64,000 nt of DNA, from assembly GCF_003751605.1 (NCBI RefSeq), contig NZ_RJVJ01000001.1, positions 4,712,001 through 4,776,000 of the forward strand, written 5' to 3'. This stretch comes from Kitasatospora cineracea. GTDB taxonomy: Bacteria > Actinomycetota > Actinomycetes > Streptomycetales > Streptomycetaceae. Shown in pieces: positions 7,715 through 16,659 of the stretch. Within the stretch, counting starts at the first letter, position 1. Every line of letters starts with the position of its first letter. Made by a program: the position numbers and the translations under genes. The notes beneath the pieces were generated by a model. The model did not search any database. It was not told the origin of the DNA and worked only from the letters and a program-made list of their open reading frames with translations.

Positions 7715-8277
7715 AGCAGCACCGAGGCGAGCGCGGCCAGCGCGCACCAGGTGGAGACGAACGCCAGGCGCCACAGCAGCGCGCAGGCCAGTGCGCCCAG
7801 CCCGGTGACCCACCCCAGCAGCCGCAGGCACCGGTCGCCCGAGCCCAGCAGCGCGCCCAGCACCGCCGCCAGGTACCCGGCCAGCAGCAGGCCGGGCGCC
7901 GGGACGCCGACCGCGTACCCCAGGGTGTGGCCGTGCGCGTGCGCCGCCACCGGGTGCCGGGCCAGGGCGAGCGCCAGCGGGACGGCGACGGCCGCGCCCA
8001 GCAGGGTGCACCACGCGGCGCCGCGGCGGCGGGTCGCGCACCACACCGCCGCCGGGACGTACAGCGGCAGCAGCGGCAGCGCGACCACCGCCCACACCGT
8101 CCGGGCCCACGCCCAGCCCGCCCACACGCCCGCCTCCACCAGCTGGTGCGCGCCCAGCAGCAGCGGCAGCGCGGCCAGCGGCAGCCGCCGGGTCGCCCCG
8201 GCGCGCACCGCCGCGGCGGCGCCGACCGTCGCCACGGCGGCCCCGGCGACCAGGTCGGCCCGCGCGCTCCAGCACAT
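7636..8277 (-). CDS. DUF6629 family membrane protein
   Basis: The 213-residue protein begins MCWSARADLVAGAAVATVG, typical of the DUF6629 family of actinomycete membrane proteins, and has six to seven hydrophobic segments. Conserved features are the GAHQLVEAGVW segment near residue 40 and HAHGHTLGY near residue 115. Function is unknown; the His-rich loop could bind a metal. The last 26 codons, after the final membrane span, overlap the end of the HxlR-peroxiredoxin gene on the opposite strand by 79 bases, so the Ser/Thr-rich tail is probably unconstrained. Confidence 0.75.
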   Translation of the reverse strand: MCWSARADLVAGAAVATVGAAAAVRAGATRRLPLAALPLLLGAHQLVEAGVWAGWAWARTVWAVVALPLLPLYVPAAVWCATRRRGAAWCTLLGAAVAVPLALALARHPVAAHAHGHTLGYAVGVPAPGLLLAGYLAAVLGALLGSGDRCLRLLGWVTGLGALACALLWRLAFVSTWCALAALASVLLYRWAAVNPSSSASTSPTEPPGSGTG

Positions 8278-8304
8278 CCGGCCAGCGTACGAGCGGACGG
8301 GCCG

Positions 8305-8694
8305 TCAGTACGACTGGAACTCGAGCAGCCGGCCCTCCGGGTCGCGCAGGTGGGCGGTGCGCATCGTCGGGCCCCACTCCGGCCGGTCCGCGGGCGGCCG
8401 CACCGCCGTGCCCCCGGACCGCACGGCCAGCGCGTAGGCGGCGTCCACGTCCGCGACCCGGCAGACGAACGCGTCGCCCCGGGGCGCGGCCGGCTCCTCG
8501 CCCAGGGCGGCCGCCATCGCGGCCCGGTCGAACAGCACCAGCAGCGCCTGGTCGCCGACGTCCCAGTGCGCGTACGGGCCCTGCGCGGATCCCTGGACGC
8601 GGTGGGCGCCGAGCAGCGGCGGCAGCACGGCGTCGTAGAAGGCGAAGCAGGCCGGGAAGTCGGCGACCAGCAGGCGGGGGTGCAGCGCGTCCAC
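8305..8694 (-). CDS. VOC superfamily (glyoxalase/bleomycin-resistance-like) protein
   Basis: The 129-residue length and the two beta-alpha-beta repeats are those of a one-domain VOC protein: HPRLLVADFPACFAFYDAVL at the start, FVCRVADVDAAYALAVRSGG in the middle and TAHLRDPEGRLLEFQSY at the end, where the Glu of LLEF is the usual metal ligand. The partner His expected near the N-terminus appears as HPRLLV. Such proteins are metal-dependent lyases, dioxygenases or drug-binding proteins; the substrate is not predictable. Start is GTG 8694 with GGAGGG eight bases upstream. It is divergent from a MarR regulator with dyads in between and is its likely target. Confidence 0.8.
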   Translation of the reverse strand: MDALHPRLLVADFPACFAFYDAVLPPLLGAHRVQGSAQGPYAHWDVGDQALLVLFDRAAMAAALGEEPAAPRGDAFVCRVADVDAAYALAVRSGGTAVRPPADRPEWGPTMRTAHLRDPEGRLLEFQSY

Positions 8695-8722
8695 GGGATC
8701 CCTCCGGGGTTCTCGAAAATCA

Positions 8723-8754
8723 TGGGTGACGACCCACTATAGGGGGGAACCTAT
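8723..8754. promoter_or_regulatory. Two short dyads in the VOC/marR divergent promoter
   Basis: TGGGT-GACG-ACCCA (8723-8736) and ATAGG-GGGGAA-CCTAT (8739-8754) are adjacent inverted repeats with 5-bp arms. The second covers a TATAGG -10-like hexamer and the start codon of the MarR gene. The stretch CACTATAGG is shared with the HxlR promoter at 6775. Autoregulation by the MarR protein is an inference. Confidence 0.4.
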
Positions 8755-9214
8755 GATTGCCTCCATGGCCACCCCAGACCGGACCCCGCCCTCGCTGCTC
8801 GACCTGACCACCTACCTGCTCTCCCGCACCGGCAAGGACGCCCGCACCCGGCTCGCCGACCGCCTCGCCGCCGACGGCCTGCGCCTGTACCACCACGCCG
8901 CCCTCGCCGCCCTCGCCGACCTCGGCCCGCACACCCAGCGCGAACTCGCCACCCGCCTGCGCCTGGACCCCAGCGACCTCGCCAAGGCCGCCGACCTGCT
9001 CGCCGCCCGCGGCTGGATCGACCGCACCCGCGACCCCGCCGACCGCCGCCGCCTCACCCTCACCCTCACCGCCGCCGGCCGCACCCGCCTCGCCGCGCTG
9101 CACGCCGAGGCCCGCACCGTCCAGGACGCCGTCCTCGCCCCCCTCGACCCCGCCGAACGCGCCACCCTGCACGCCCTGCTGCTGCGCCTGCACACCGCCG
9201 CCGCCCCGGAGTAG
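8753..9214 (+). CDS. MarR-family transcriptional regulator
   Basis: The 153-residue protein has the MarR winged helix: helices LYHHAALAALADLGPHTQRE, recognition region LRLDPSDLAKAADLLAARGW and the wing IDRTRDPADRRRLTLTLT, whose DxRxRR pattern is diagnostic, followed by a C-terminal dimerisation helix. It should act as a dimeric ligand-responsive repressor. ATG 8753 lies 5 bases after a run GGGGGGAA; a second ATG at 8765 (MATPDR) is possible. The nearby TATAGG hexamer would start the transcript almost at the ATG, so translation may be leaderless. The divergent VOC gene is the probable target. Confidence 0.85.
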   Translation: MIASMATPDRTPPSLLDLTTYLLSRTGKDARTRLADRLAADGLRLYHHAALAALADLGPHTQRELATRLRLDPSDLAKAADLLAARGWIDRTRDPADRRRLTLTLTAAGRTRLAALHAEARTVQDAVLAPLDPAERATLHALLLRLHTAAAPE

Positions 9215-9387
9215 CGTGGAAGGACGGCCCCCGGCGCGGCCCCCCGGCGCGGCCCGCCCCGCGCGGCACGGCAGCGGCGGCCCGCGGAACTGATCACCCG
9301 TCAAGGCCGCCTCTTGTAGGGTGCGTTCGGGTCGGCCGGACACCCGGCGGCCCATCGGCGACCCGACACGGGGGACGGAGCACACGG

Positions 9388-10044
9388 ATGCGGATCGGAA
9401 TCATCGGCACCGGAACGGTCGGGCGGACCCTGGGCGGGAAACTCGTCGCCCTCGGCCACGAGGTCACCCTCGGCTCGCGCAGCAAGGGCAACGCGGCCGC
9501 CGAGGACTGGGCGGCCCGCACCGGCCCGCTCGCCCACCCGGGGACGTTCGCCGAGGCCGCCGCCTTCGGCGACCTCGTCATCAACGCCACCGGCGGCACC
9601 GTCGCCCTCGCCGCGGTCGAACTCGCCGGCCCGGAGAACCTGGCCGGCAAGACCCTGCTGGACGTCTCCAACCCGCTGGTGTTCGCCCCGGACGGCGGGG
9701 TCACCCTCGACCCGGTCAACGACGACAGCATCGGCGAACGCCTCCAGCGCGCCCTGCCCGACACCAAGGTCGTCAAGGCGCTCAACACCGTCAACTGCGA
9801 GGTCATGGTCGACCCCGGCCGCGTCCCCGGCGAGCACCAGCTGTTCGTCGCGGGCGAGGACGCCGGCGCCAAGGCCCAGGTCACCGCGCTGCTCGGCGAG
9901 TTCGGCTGGCCCGCCGACGCCGTCCTCGACCTCGGCGGGATCGACGCCGCCCGCGGCCTGGAGATGCTGATGCCGTTCTGGCTGCGCCTGATGCGCCACT
10001 ACGGCCACGCCGACTTCAACTACGCCATCCGCACCGCGCGCTGA
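9388..10044 (+). CDS. NADPH-dependent F420 reductase-family protein
   Basis: The 218-residue protein starts with MRIGIIGTGTVGRTLGGKL, the Rossmann GxGxxG fingerprint, followed by the SRS segment that reads the NADP 2'-phosphate in F420H2:NADP oxidoreductases. The rest (LLDVSNPL, KALNTVNCEVM, MLMPFWLRLM) follows the Fno-like pattern. It should transfer hydride between F420 and NADP(H) in the cytoplasm, though some members act on other substrates. The start has GGGGACGGAG upstream, and a TAGGGT hexamer at 9317-9322 is a plausible -10. The PIG-L gene follows 46 bases downstream and is probably cotranscribed. Confidence 0.8.
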   Translation: MRIGIIGTGTVGRTLGGKLVALGHEVTLGSRSKGNAAAEDWAARTGPLAHPGTFAEAAAFGDLVINATGGTVALAAVELAGPENLAGKTLLDVSNPLVFAPDGGVTLDPVNDDSIGERLQRALPDTKVVKALNTVNCEVMVDPGRVPGEHQLFVAGEDAGAKAQVTALLGEFGWPADAVLDLGGIDAARGLEMLMPFWLRLMRHYGHADFNYAIRTAR

Positions 10045-10090
10045 ACCCCGCGCACCGCCCCGGGGCGGGGCCCGAACGAAAGGCAGCACC

Positions 10091-10840
10091 ATGAGCGACA
10101 CCACCCACCAGGCCCCGCCCCCCTACCAGCCGCTCGACGAGGACTGGGACACCGCCCTCGCCGTCGTCGCCCACCCCGACGACATGGAGTACGGCGCCGC
10201 GGCCGCCGTCGCCCGCTGGACCGGGCAGGGCAAGCGGATCAGCTACCTGATGGTCACCAGCGGCGAAGCCGGCATCGACGGCATGGACCCCGAGCAGTGC
10301 CGCCCCGTCCGGGAGCGCGAACAGGTCGAATCGGCCCGGCTCGTCGGCGTCGAGACCGTCGAGTTCCTCGGCTACCCCGACGGCGTCCTCGAGTACGGGC
10401 TGCCGCTGCGCCGCGACCTGGCCCGGGCGATCCGCCGCCACCGCCCGGACGTCGTGATCACCACCAACTTCCGCGACACCTACGGCGGCGTCTTCCCCAA
10501 CCAGGCCGACCACATCGCCGTCGGCCGGGCCGCCCTCGACGCGGTGCGCGACGCGGGCAACCGCTGGGTCTTCCGCGAACTCACCGCCGAGGGCCACCAG
10601 CCCTGGAACGGCGTCCGCCAGCTCTGGGCGGCCGGCTCCCCCGACGGGCGGCACGCCGCCGACACCACCGACACCTTCGCCGCCGGCGTCGCCTCGCTGG
10701 AGGCCCACCGCGCCTACCTGGACGGCCTCGGCGGCGACATGGCCAACGCCGCCGAGTTCCTCGAGGGCATGAGCCGCGAGGCCGGCTCCCGGCTCGGCAC
10801 CCGGTTCGCCGCCGCCTTCGAGGTGATCGCCTTCCGCTGA
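10091..10840 (+). CDS. PIG-L/LmbE-family deacetylase
   Basis: The 249-residue protein has the LmbE signature VVAHPDDMEYGAAA near residue 23 (His-Pro-Asp-Asp, zinc ligands and general base), a second site region VITTNFRDTYGG, and the third zinc ligand in NQADHIAVGRAAL near residue 141. Relatives deacetylate N-acetylglucosaminyl compounds such as mycothiol precursors, or act in antibiotic pathways. There is no signal peptide. An AAAGG site precedes the ATG, and the gene follows the F420 reductase at operon spacing. MshB/Mca identity cannot be decided by eye; the length is a little short for either. Confidence 0.85.
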   Translation: MSDTTHQAPPPYQPLDEDWDTALAVVAHPDDMEYGAAAAVARWTGQGKRISYLMVTSGEAGIDGMDPEQCRPVREREQVESARLVGVETVEFLGYPDGVLEYGLPLRRDLARAIRRHRPDVVITTNFRDTYGGVFPNQADHIAVGRAALDAVRDAGNRWVFRELTAEGHQPWNGVRQLWAAGSPDGRHAADTTDTFAAGVASLEAHRAYLDGLGGDMANAAEFLEGMSREAGSRLGTRFAAAFEVIAFR

Positions 10841-11012
10841 CCCGCCCCGGCGGCCCCGCTCCGGCGGCCCCGCCCCCGGACGGCCTTGATTTCGAGCGGA
10901 CTCGATCTCCTGCGGTGACCGGGTTCCGTCGCGCAGGAGGGGCACGAGGGGCACGGGCGTCGAGCTCAAGGAGTACCCGCCGCAGGAAGCGGCCGCGCAG
11001 CCCGCCCGATCC

Positions 11013-11768
<756 letters not shown>

Positions 11769-11810
11769 GGTCGGGATCTCCTCCCACCGGGCCCGGCGGG
11801 GGCCCTGGGG

Positions 11811-12011
11811 TCAGCGCTGCTCCTCGCCGGAACGGTGCTCGACGAGGCAGTCGGGGCCGGGGTAGACGAGGCCGGCGTGGCCGTCCTCGAAGCGGACCAG
11901 GTACGGCGGTTCGCCGTCGGTGCCGCGCACCTCGACGATCTCACCCTTGCGGTCGGTCATGCCGACCGACCTGCTGAACATGTGGACGTGGTCTCCCACG
12001 GTGGCTTGCAT
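11811..12011 (-). CDS. DUF1918 small protein
   Basis: The 66-residue protein matches DUF1918: MQATVGDHVHMFSRSVGM at the start, RKGEIVEVRGTDG and PPYLVRFEDGHAGLVYPGPD. It is a small all-beta, SH3-like fold common in actinobacteria, of unknown function. Start ATG 12011 is preceded by GGCGGGAG; a longer frame upstream is not family-like. It lies 42 bases downstream of no other gene on its strand and is probably its own transcript, beside the DedA gene. Confidence 0.85.
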   Translation of the reverse strand: MQATVGDHVHMFSRSVGMTDRKGEIVEVRGTDGEPPYLVRFEDGHAGLVYPGPDCLVEHRSGEEQR

Positions 12012-12098
12012 CGGACACTCCCGCCGGCGGGTCGGACAGGGACTTTCGGCTCCCTTCCACTGTGCGGCGGGCACCCGGACGGCGCAATGGCGGGGTGC

Positions 12099-12770
12099 TC
12101 AGCAGGCCGGCGGGGTCTCGGCGAGGTAGCTGCACACCAGCCGCTTGCACTCGGCGATCAGCGCCGGGTCGCCCGCCGGGTCGGCCCGGAACGCCAGCTT
12201 CAGCACCGCGTCCGCGCACTCCATCGCCACCCGCAGGGCCAGCGCGTACCCGGGCGCCGCGAACAGCTCGCCGCCGATCGTGCGCAGCCGGACCGCGACC
12301 GCCGCGTTGTTGTCCAGCTCGGCGTCCAGCAGGTGCAGGTCGTCGACCTCGGCGGGAACGGTGTCGACCAGGCCGAAGTCCAGGTGGCCGAAGCCCGGCA
12401 CGTCGCGCTTCATCGCCACGAACTCGTCCACCGCGTGGTCGGTGAAGGACGCCAGGTCGGGCGGTCCGGCGGCCGCCACCCGGCGGGCCAGGCCGTCCAG
12501 GAAGCGGGCCAGGTTGCGTTCGGCGAGGGCCGCCAGCAGGCCCTCCTTGCCGGCGAAGAACTGGTACAGGGTGCCGATCGGCACCTCCGCGCGCAGCGCC
12601 ACCTCCTTGGTGGTCAGCCCCGTCGACCCGCTCTCGTCCAGCAGCCCCGCGCAGGCGTCCAGCAGCCGCTCGTACCGCTCCTGGCTGCGCTGCTGCACCG
12701 GCCGGCGGCGGGCCCCGGCCGCCGGGGCGCGGGGGGCACGGGCGGCGGACGCGGAGGGCTGCGGGGTCAT
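12099..12770 (-). CDS. TetR-family transcriptional regulator
   Basis: The 223-residue protein has the TetR DNA-binding domain at about residues 30-80: RYERLLDACAGLLDESG then the helix-turn-helix GLTTKEVALRAEVPIGTLYQ and FFAGKEGLLAALAER. The ligand domain is larger than the DNA-binding part, as usual, but gives no ligand clue. The ATG at 12770 is preferred; ATG 12788 is also open. The divergent cbiZ gene starts 71 bases away, and the spacer has a dyad GGTCGG/CCGACC (12791-12796 and 12810-12815) that may be the operator. Regulation of cobinamide salvage is an inference from position. Confidence 0.85.
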   Translation of the reverse strand: MTPQPSASAARAPRAPAAGARRRPVQQRSQERYERLLDACAGLLDESGSTGLTTKEVALRAEVPIGTLYQFFAGKEGLLAALAERNLARFLDGLARRVAAAGPPDLASFTDHAVDEFVAMKRDVPGFGHLDFGLVDTVPAEVDDLHLLDAELDNNAAVAVRLRTIGGELFAAPGYALALRVAMECADAVLKLAFRADPAGDPALIAECKRLVCSYLAETPPAC

Positions 12771-12841
12771 GGCGCCACTCTGCCGCATCCGGTCGGGGCG
12801 GGGCGAATTCCGACCGTTCCGGTGTGGTTGGGTGTCGGATC

Positions 12842-13666
12842 ATGAACGAGGAGCGGGCGGTGGAACGGGTGGCGGCGCGGGCGGTGACGGTCCGGCGGGC
12901 CGGGCGGATCGAGGACGGGGCGTGCCGGCACCTGCTGGTGTGGCGGGCCGGACCGGGCTGGCGGATGGCCGGCTCCGGCGTCCTCGGCGGCGGGCTGGGC
13001 GAGCGGCACTGGGTCCTCAACGCGCAGGTCCGGGCCGGGTACGGGCGGTTGGACCCGGCCGAGCACCTGGCCGAACTCGCCGCCGCGCAGGGCCTGTCCG
13101 GGCCCGGGACGGGCCTGATGACGGCCGCCGAGGTCGACGCCTGCACCTGGGCCGAGGACGGCGGCGCCACCGCGCTGGCCACCACCGGCATCGGCGTCCC
13201 CACCTGGGCCGCCGCCCCCGAGGCCGCTGAGGCGGTCGGGGTCGCTGAGGCGGTCGGGGCTGCCAGGGCCACTGGGGCCGTCGGGGCCGCGTACGTGCCC
13301 GGCACCATCAACATCCTGGCCGTCGTCCCCGCGCCGGTCTCCGACGCCGGGCTGCTCAACCTGCTCACCACCGCCACCGAGGCCAAGGTCCAGGCCCTGC
13401 TGGAGGCCGGCTACGACTGCTCCGGCACCCCCTCCGACGCGGTCTGCGTCGCCGTCCGCACCGCCGGGCCGGGCGAGCCGGCCGAACCCTTCGGCGGCCC
13501 CCGCTCGTTGTGGGGCGCCAGGCTGGCCCGCGCCGTCCACCGCGCCGTGCTGGCCGGGGCCCGCGCCGACCGGGAGCGCCGCGCGGAGTGGGACGGCCCG
13601 CCGACCCACCCGGCCACGCTGCCGGGCTGTAGCTGCGAGGACGTCCTGGCGGGGGCCACGGGCTGA
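12842..13666 (+). CDS. cbiZ: Adenosylcobinamide amidohydrolase
   Basis: The 274-residue protein follows the CbiZ pattern: GGGLGERHWVLNAQV near the start, GPGTGLMTAAEV, ATTGIGVPTWAA, PGTINILAVVPAPVSDAGLL, TATEAKVQALLEAGYDCSGT and the ending FGGPRSLWGARLARAVHRAV. CbiZ hydrolyses the aminopropanol amide of adenosylcobinamide to cobyric acid, which allows salvage of incomplete corrinoids. An Ala/Val/Gly-rich insert (EAAEAVGVAEAVGAA) lies between the catalytic segments and is a low-complexity expansion. The gene stands alone, with no other cobalamin gene or cobalamin riboswitch seen here, opposite a TetR regulator. Confidence 0.8.
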   Translation: MNEERAVERVAARAVTVRRAGRIEDGACRHLLVWRAGPGWRMAGSGVLGGGLGERHWVLNAQVRAGYGRLDPAEHLAELAAAQGLSGPGTGLMTAAEVDACTWAEDGGATALATTGIGVPTWAAAPEAAEAVGVAEAVGAARATGAVGAAYVPGTINILAVVPAPVSDAGLLNLLTTATEAKVQALLEAGYDCSGTPSDAVCVAVRTAGPGEPAEPFGGPRSLWGARLARAVHRAVLAGARADRERRAEWDGPPTHPATLPGCSCEDVLAGATG

Positions 13667-13735
13667 CGGCGGGTGCTGACGGCGGGTGTCGGCGGTGGGC
13701 GCTGACGGCGGGTGCTGACGGCGGGTGCTGGCGGG
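13662..13735. repeat. 13-bp imperfect tandem repeat after cbiZ
   Basis: Four good copies of GCTGACGGCGGGT (starting 13662, 13675, 13701 and 13714) with a degenerate copy between and a partial one after, in the spacer between convergent cbiZ and the DUF6011 gene. The first copy includes the cbiZ stop codon. Confidence 0.8.
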
Positions 13736-13738
13736 CGG

Positions 13739-13945
13739 TCAGATGCCCGGGAGCTGTTCCTGGTCGATGACGTAGACCAGGGTGCGCTCGGGGGCGTCGG
13801 CGCAGTGCCGGCCGAGCTTCTCCCAGCGGGACTCGGGGCTGCGCAGCGGGCGGTGGCAGCGGCGGCAGCGGACCACGGGGGCCGGGCGGCGTTCGACGGC
13901 CATGCCGGGGAGCGGGGGTTCGGTGCTGCCGCGCTGATCTTTCAC
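13739..13945 (-). CDS. DUF6011 small zinc-ribbon-like protein
   Basis: The 68-residue protein has CRRCHRPLRSPESRWEKLGRHC, the Cys-x2-Cys...His-Cys core of the DUF6011 group, which probably binds one zinc ion. Function is unknown. The GTG at 13945 has no clear ribosome site; an internal ATG at 13903 would leave a 54-residue protein that keeps the metal site. It converges on cbiZ across a tandem-repeat spacer. Confidence 0.65.
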   Translation of the reverse strand: MKDQRGSTEPPLPGMAVERRPAPVVRCRRCHRPLRSPESRWEKLGRHCADAPERTLVYVIDQEQLPGI

Positions 13946-14179
13946 CGGACCAGTTCACCACCGGGCGGCGGCGGACGCGAGAGGGGGGTGCGTCCGGGGG
14001 CGGGCGCGGGGGAGCGGGCGGCGGGTGCGGGCGGGGTGCGGGTTCGGGCCAGATGCGGGGGTGGGCGAAGGGAGTCGAGGTGACGTCAGGAGGCGGGCGG
14101 CGCAGGGGGGAGGCGGGCGGCGCAGGTGGGTGGCGGTGGTCCGGGTGGCCCGAAGTGAATGCACATGACCAACACTTGG

Positions 14180-14208
14180 TTGTCGAATGCACCCATCGGG
14201 CCTAGCGT
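14180..14208 (+). promoter_or_regulatory. Probable promoter of the asparagine synthetase gene
   Basis: TTGTCG (14180-14185) and TAGCGT (14203-14208) are separated by 17 bases, a good fit to the vegetative Streptomyces pattern TTGACN/TAGRRT. The octamer GAATGCAC occurs twice, at 14157 and 14185, flanking the -35 region, and CCAA-CAC-TTGG (14169-14179) is a short dyad beside it; either may be a regulator site. Confidence 0.5.
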
Positions 14209-14296
14209 CGGGGCGCCGGTGCGGCCGTACGGGAACGGCCCCGCCCCCACCGGGGCGGTGCGGCACCGGCCTGTTCGAGGAAGGGCCACCCCTCGC

Positions 14297-16150
14297 ATGT
14301 GCGGGATCACCGGATGGGTCTCGTTCGACCGGGACCTGAGCACCGAGCACGCCACCCTCGCCGCGATGACCGCCACCATGGCCTGCCGCGGACCGGACGC
14401 CGCGGGCGTCTGGCTCGGCACCCACGTCGGCCTCGGCCACCGCCGGCTCGCCGTCATCGACCTCGACGGCGGCCGCCAGCCGATGACCGCCGAGCACGAC
14501 GGGCGCACCGTGCTGGTCACCACCTACAGCGGCGAGATCTACAACTACCGGGAGCTGCGCGCCGAGTTGAAGGCCCGCGGCCACGCCTTCCGGACCGCGA
14601 GCGACACCGAGGTCGCGCTGCACGCCTACCTGGAGTGGGGCGAGGCGTTCACCGAGCACCTCAACGGCATGTACGCCTTCGCGCTGTGGGACCCGCGCAG
14701 CGAGGAACTGCTGCTGGTGCGCGACCGGATGGGCATCAAGCCGCTCTACTACTGGCCCACCCCCGACGGCGTCCTGTTCGGCTCCGAGCCCAAGGCGATC
14801 CTCGCCCACCCCGAGGCCCGCGCCGTGGTCGACGCCGAGGGCCTGGCCGAAGTGCTCTCCTTCACCAAGACCCCCGGCCACGCCGTCTACCGCGGCATGC
14901 GCGAACTCAAGCCCGGCCACACCCTGCGGGTGCGCCGCGAGGGCCTGGCCGAACGCCGGTACTGGGCGCTCGAGTCGCACGAGCACACCGACGACCTGCC
15001 GACCACCGTCGCCACCGTCCGGGAACTGCTCGACGACATCGTGGCCCGCCAGCTGATCGCCGACGTCCCGCTGTGCACCCTGCTCTCCGGCGGCCTCGAC
15101 TCCTCGGTGATCACCGCGCTCGCCGCGCAGGGCCTGGCCGCCGCCGGACAGGGGCCGGTCCGCTCGTTCGCCGTCGACTTCACCGGCCAGGCCGAGAACT
15201 TCGTCCCCGACGAACTGCGCGCCACCCTGGACGGCCCCTACGCGCACGCCCTGGCCGAACACGTCGGCTCCGCGCACCGCGACATCGTGCTCGACACCGC
15301 CGACCTGATGGAGCGCCGTCACCGCGAGGCCGTGCTCACCGCCCGCGACCTGCCGCTCGGCCTCGGCGAGGGCGACACCTCGCTGTACCTGCTGTTCAAG
15401 GCGATCCGCGAGCAGTCCACCGTCGCGCTGTCCGGCGAGTCCGCCGACGAGGTGTTCGGCGGCTACCTGTGGTTCCACGACCCGGCCGCCGTCGCCCACG
15501 ACGGCTTCCCCTGGATGTACACCTTCGCCAAGGGCTTCGGCGGCGGCGCCGCCACCCTCAACCCGCAGTCGCTGCTCGCCCCCGGCCTGCTCGCCAAGCT
15601 CGACCTGCCCGGCTACCGGGACGCCCGCTACCGCGAAGCCCTCGCCGACGTGCCCCGGCTGGCCGGCGAGAGCGCCCACGAGCGCCGGATGCGGGAGATC
15701 AGCCACCTGCACCTGACCCGGTTCGTCCAGATCCTGCTGGACCGCAAGGACCGCGCCTCGATGGCCGTCGGCCTGGAGGTCCGCGTCCCGTTCTGCGACC
15801 ACCGCCTCGTCCAGTACGTCTTCAACACCCCCTGGGCGATGAAGAGCTTCGACGGCCGGGAGAAGTCCCTGCTGCGCGCCGCCGCCCGCGACGTGCTCCC
15901 CGACGCGGTCGCCCAGCGCGTCAAGAGCCCCTACCCCTCCACCCAGGACCCGCGCTACGCCGAGGCGCTCCGCGCCGAACTGCGCGAACTGCTGGCCGAC
16001 CGGGACGCCCCCGGCCGCGACCTGCTCGACCTGGCCGCCGCGACGGCCGCCGTCGCCGACGCCCCCGGCCGGGACCTGCGCAACGCGGGCGAGGTGGTGC
16101 TGCTGCTGGACGGCTGGCTGCGGCGCTACCAGGTCACCCTGGAGCTGTAG
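14297..16150 (+). CDS. asnB: Asparagine synthase (glutamine-hydrolysing)
   Basis: The 617-residue protein begins MCGITGW, so the start at 14297 puts the catalytic Cys of the class II glutaminase domain at position 2. Residues 2-210 form that domain (RLAVIDLDGGRQPM, YSGEIYNYREL, SDTEV). The C-terminal synthetase domain has the pyrophosphate loop LLSGGLDSSVI near residue 270, GEGDTSLYLLF, SGESADEVFGGY and RVPFCDHRLV. It makes asparagine from aspartate, glutamine and ATP. The length suits the 610-640-residue actinobacterial AsnB type. Some paralogues amidate peptides, but the full-length housekeeping layout favours asparagine synthesis. GAGGAAGG precedes the start. Confidence 0.9.
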   Translation: MCGITGWVSFDRDLSTEHATLAAMTATMACRGPDAAGVWLGTHVGLGHRRLAVIDLDGGRQPMTAEHDGRTVLVTTYSGEIYNYRELRAELKARGHAFRTASDTEVALHAYLEWGEAFTEHLNGMYAFALWDPRSEELLLVRDRMGIKPLYYWPTPDGVLFGSEPKAILAHPEARAVVDAEGLAEVLSFTKTPGHAVYRGMRELKPGHTLRVRREGLAERRYWALESHEHTDDLPTTVATVRELLDDIVARQLIADVPLCTLLSGGLDSSVITALAAQGLAAAGQGPVRSFAVDFTGQAENFVPDELRATLDGPYAHALAEHVGSAHRDIVLDTADLMERRHREAVLTARDLPLGLGEGDTSLYLLFKAIREQSTVALSGESADEVFGGYLWFHDPAAVAHDGFPWMYTFAKGFGGGAATLNPQSLLAPGLLAKLDLPGYRDARYREALADVPRLAGESAHERRMREISHLHLTRFVQILLDRKDRASMAVGLEVRVPFCDHRLVQYVFNTPWAMKSFDGREKSLLRAAARDVLPDAVAQRVKSPYPSTQDPRYAEALRAELRELLADRDAPGRDLLDLAAATAAVADAPGRDLRNAGEVVLLLDGWLRRYQVTLEL

Positions 16151-16155
16151 GGTGC

Positions 16156-16207
16156 CGGCCCGCGGCCGGGCGGGCCGGGCCGCCCGGCCCGGCCCGGCCG
16201 CGGGCCG
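16156..16207. terminator. Long GC hairpin between convergent genes
   Basis: Outer arms 16156-16171 and 16192-16207 pair perfectly over 16 bp; the stem continues with 16172-16179 and 16183-16190 (8 bp) around a CCG loop, with one bulged G. The 24-bp stem lies between asnB and the DUF6299 gene and should terminate both strands. Confidence 0.8.
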
Positions 16208-16215
16208 ACGGTGCG

Positions 16216-16659
16216 TCAGTTCGCGGGGGCCTGCAGGTAGACGGTCCGGGTGTCGCTCGCGATCTTGGTGGCCTGGATGATGACCGGGTAGCTGCCGTTC
16301 CGCATCCAGGTCACGCTGGCGCCGACCTCGGTCGGACCGACGGTGTAGAGCTGCTCCCGGGCGGGCCGCCTCCGGTCGGTGAAGGTGTGCTCGGCGCCGT
16401 CGCAGGTGGCGCCCGTGTACATGCCGAGCGTGCTGGCGACGACGGCCACCCCGGTGGGGAGCGGCGAACACCGGTAGGTGCCCGAGACGGTCACGAACCC
16501 GTTGGCGTCGACGGTGCCGGTGGGGTCGAGGGTCACCGTCGCGGTGACGGTGCCGGCCGCCCCCGTGGTGGCGGCCTGGGCCGGCGCGGCGGCCCAGAAC
16601 GCGGAGAGCAGCGTGGCGGACACGGCGGTGGACAGCGCGGCGGCAGCAGAGCGTCGCAA
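16216..16659 (-). CDS. Secreted DUF6299 family protein
   Basis: The 147-residue product starts with a Sec signal peptide (MRRSAAAALSTAVSATLLSA, cleavage after AQA near residue 29). The mature part is an all-beta domain with ATVTLDPTGTVDANGFVTVS, TYRCSP and ATCDGAEHTF, matching DUF6299 of Streptomyces secreted proteins. Two Cys residues (in YRCS and ATCD) probably form a disulfide. The function is unknown. Start is TTG 16659 with GAGGAG nine bases upstream. It is a single gene that converges on asnB over a strong hairpin. Confidence 0.8.
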   Translation of the reverse strand: MRRSAAAALSTAVSATLLSAFWAAAPAQAATTGAAGTVTATVTLDPTGTVDANGFVTVSGTYRCSPLPTGVAVVASTLGMYTGATCDGAEHTFTDRRRPAREQLYTVGPTEVGASVTWMRNGSYPVIIQATKIASDTRTVYLQAPAN

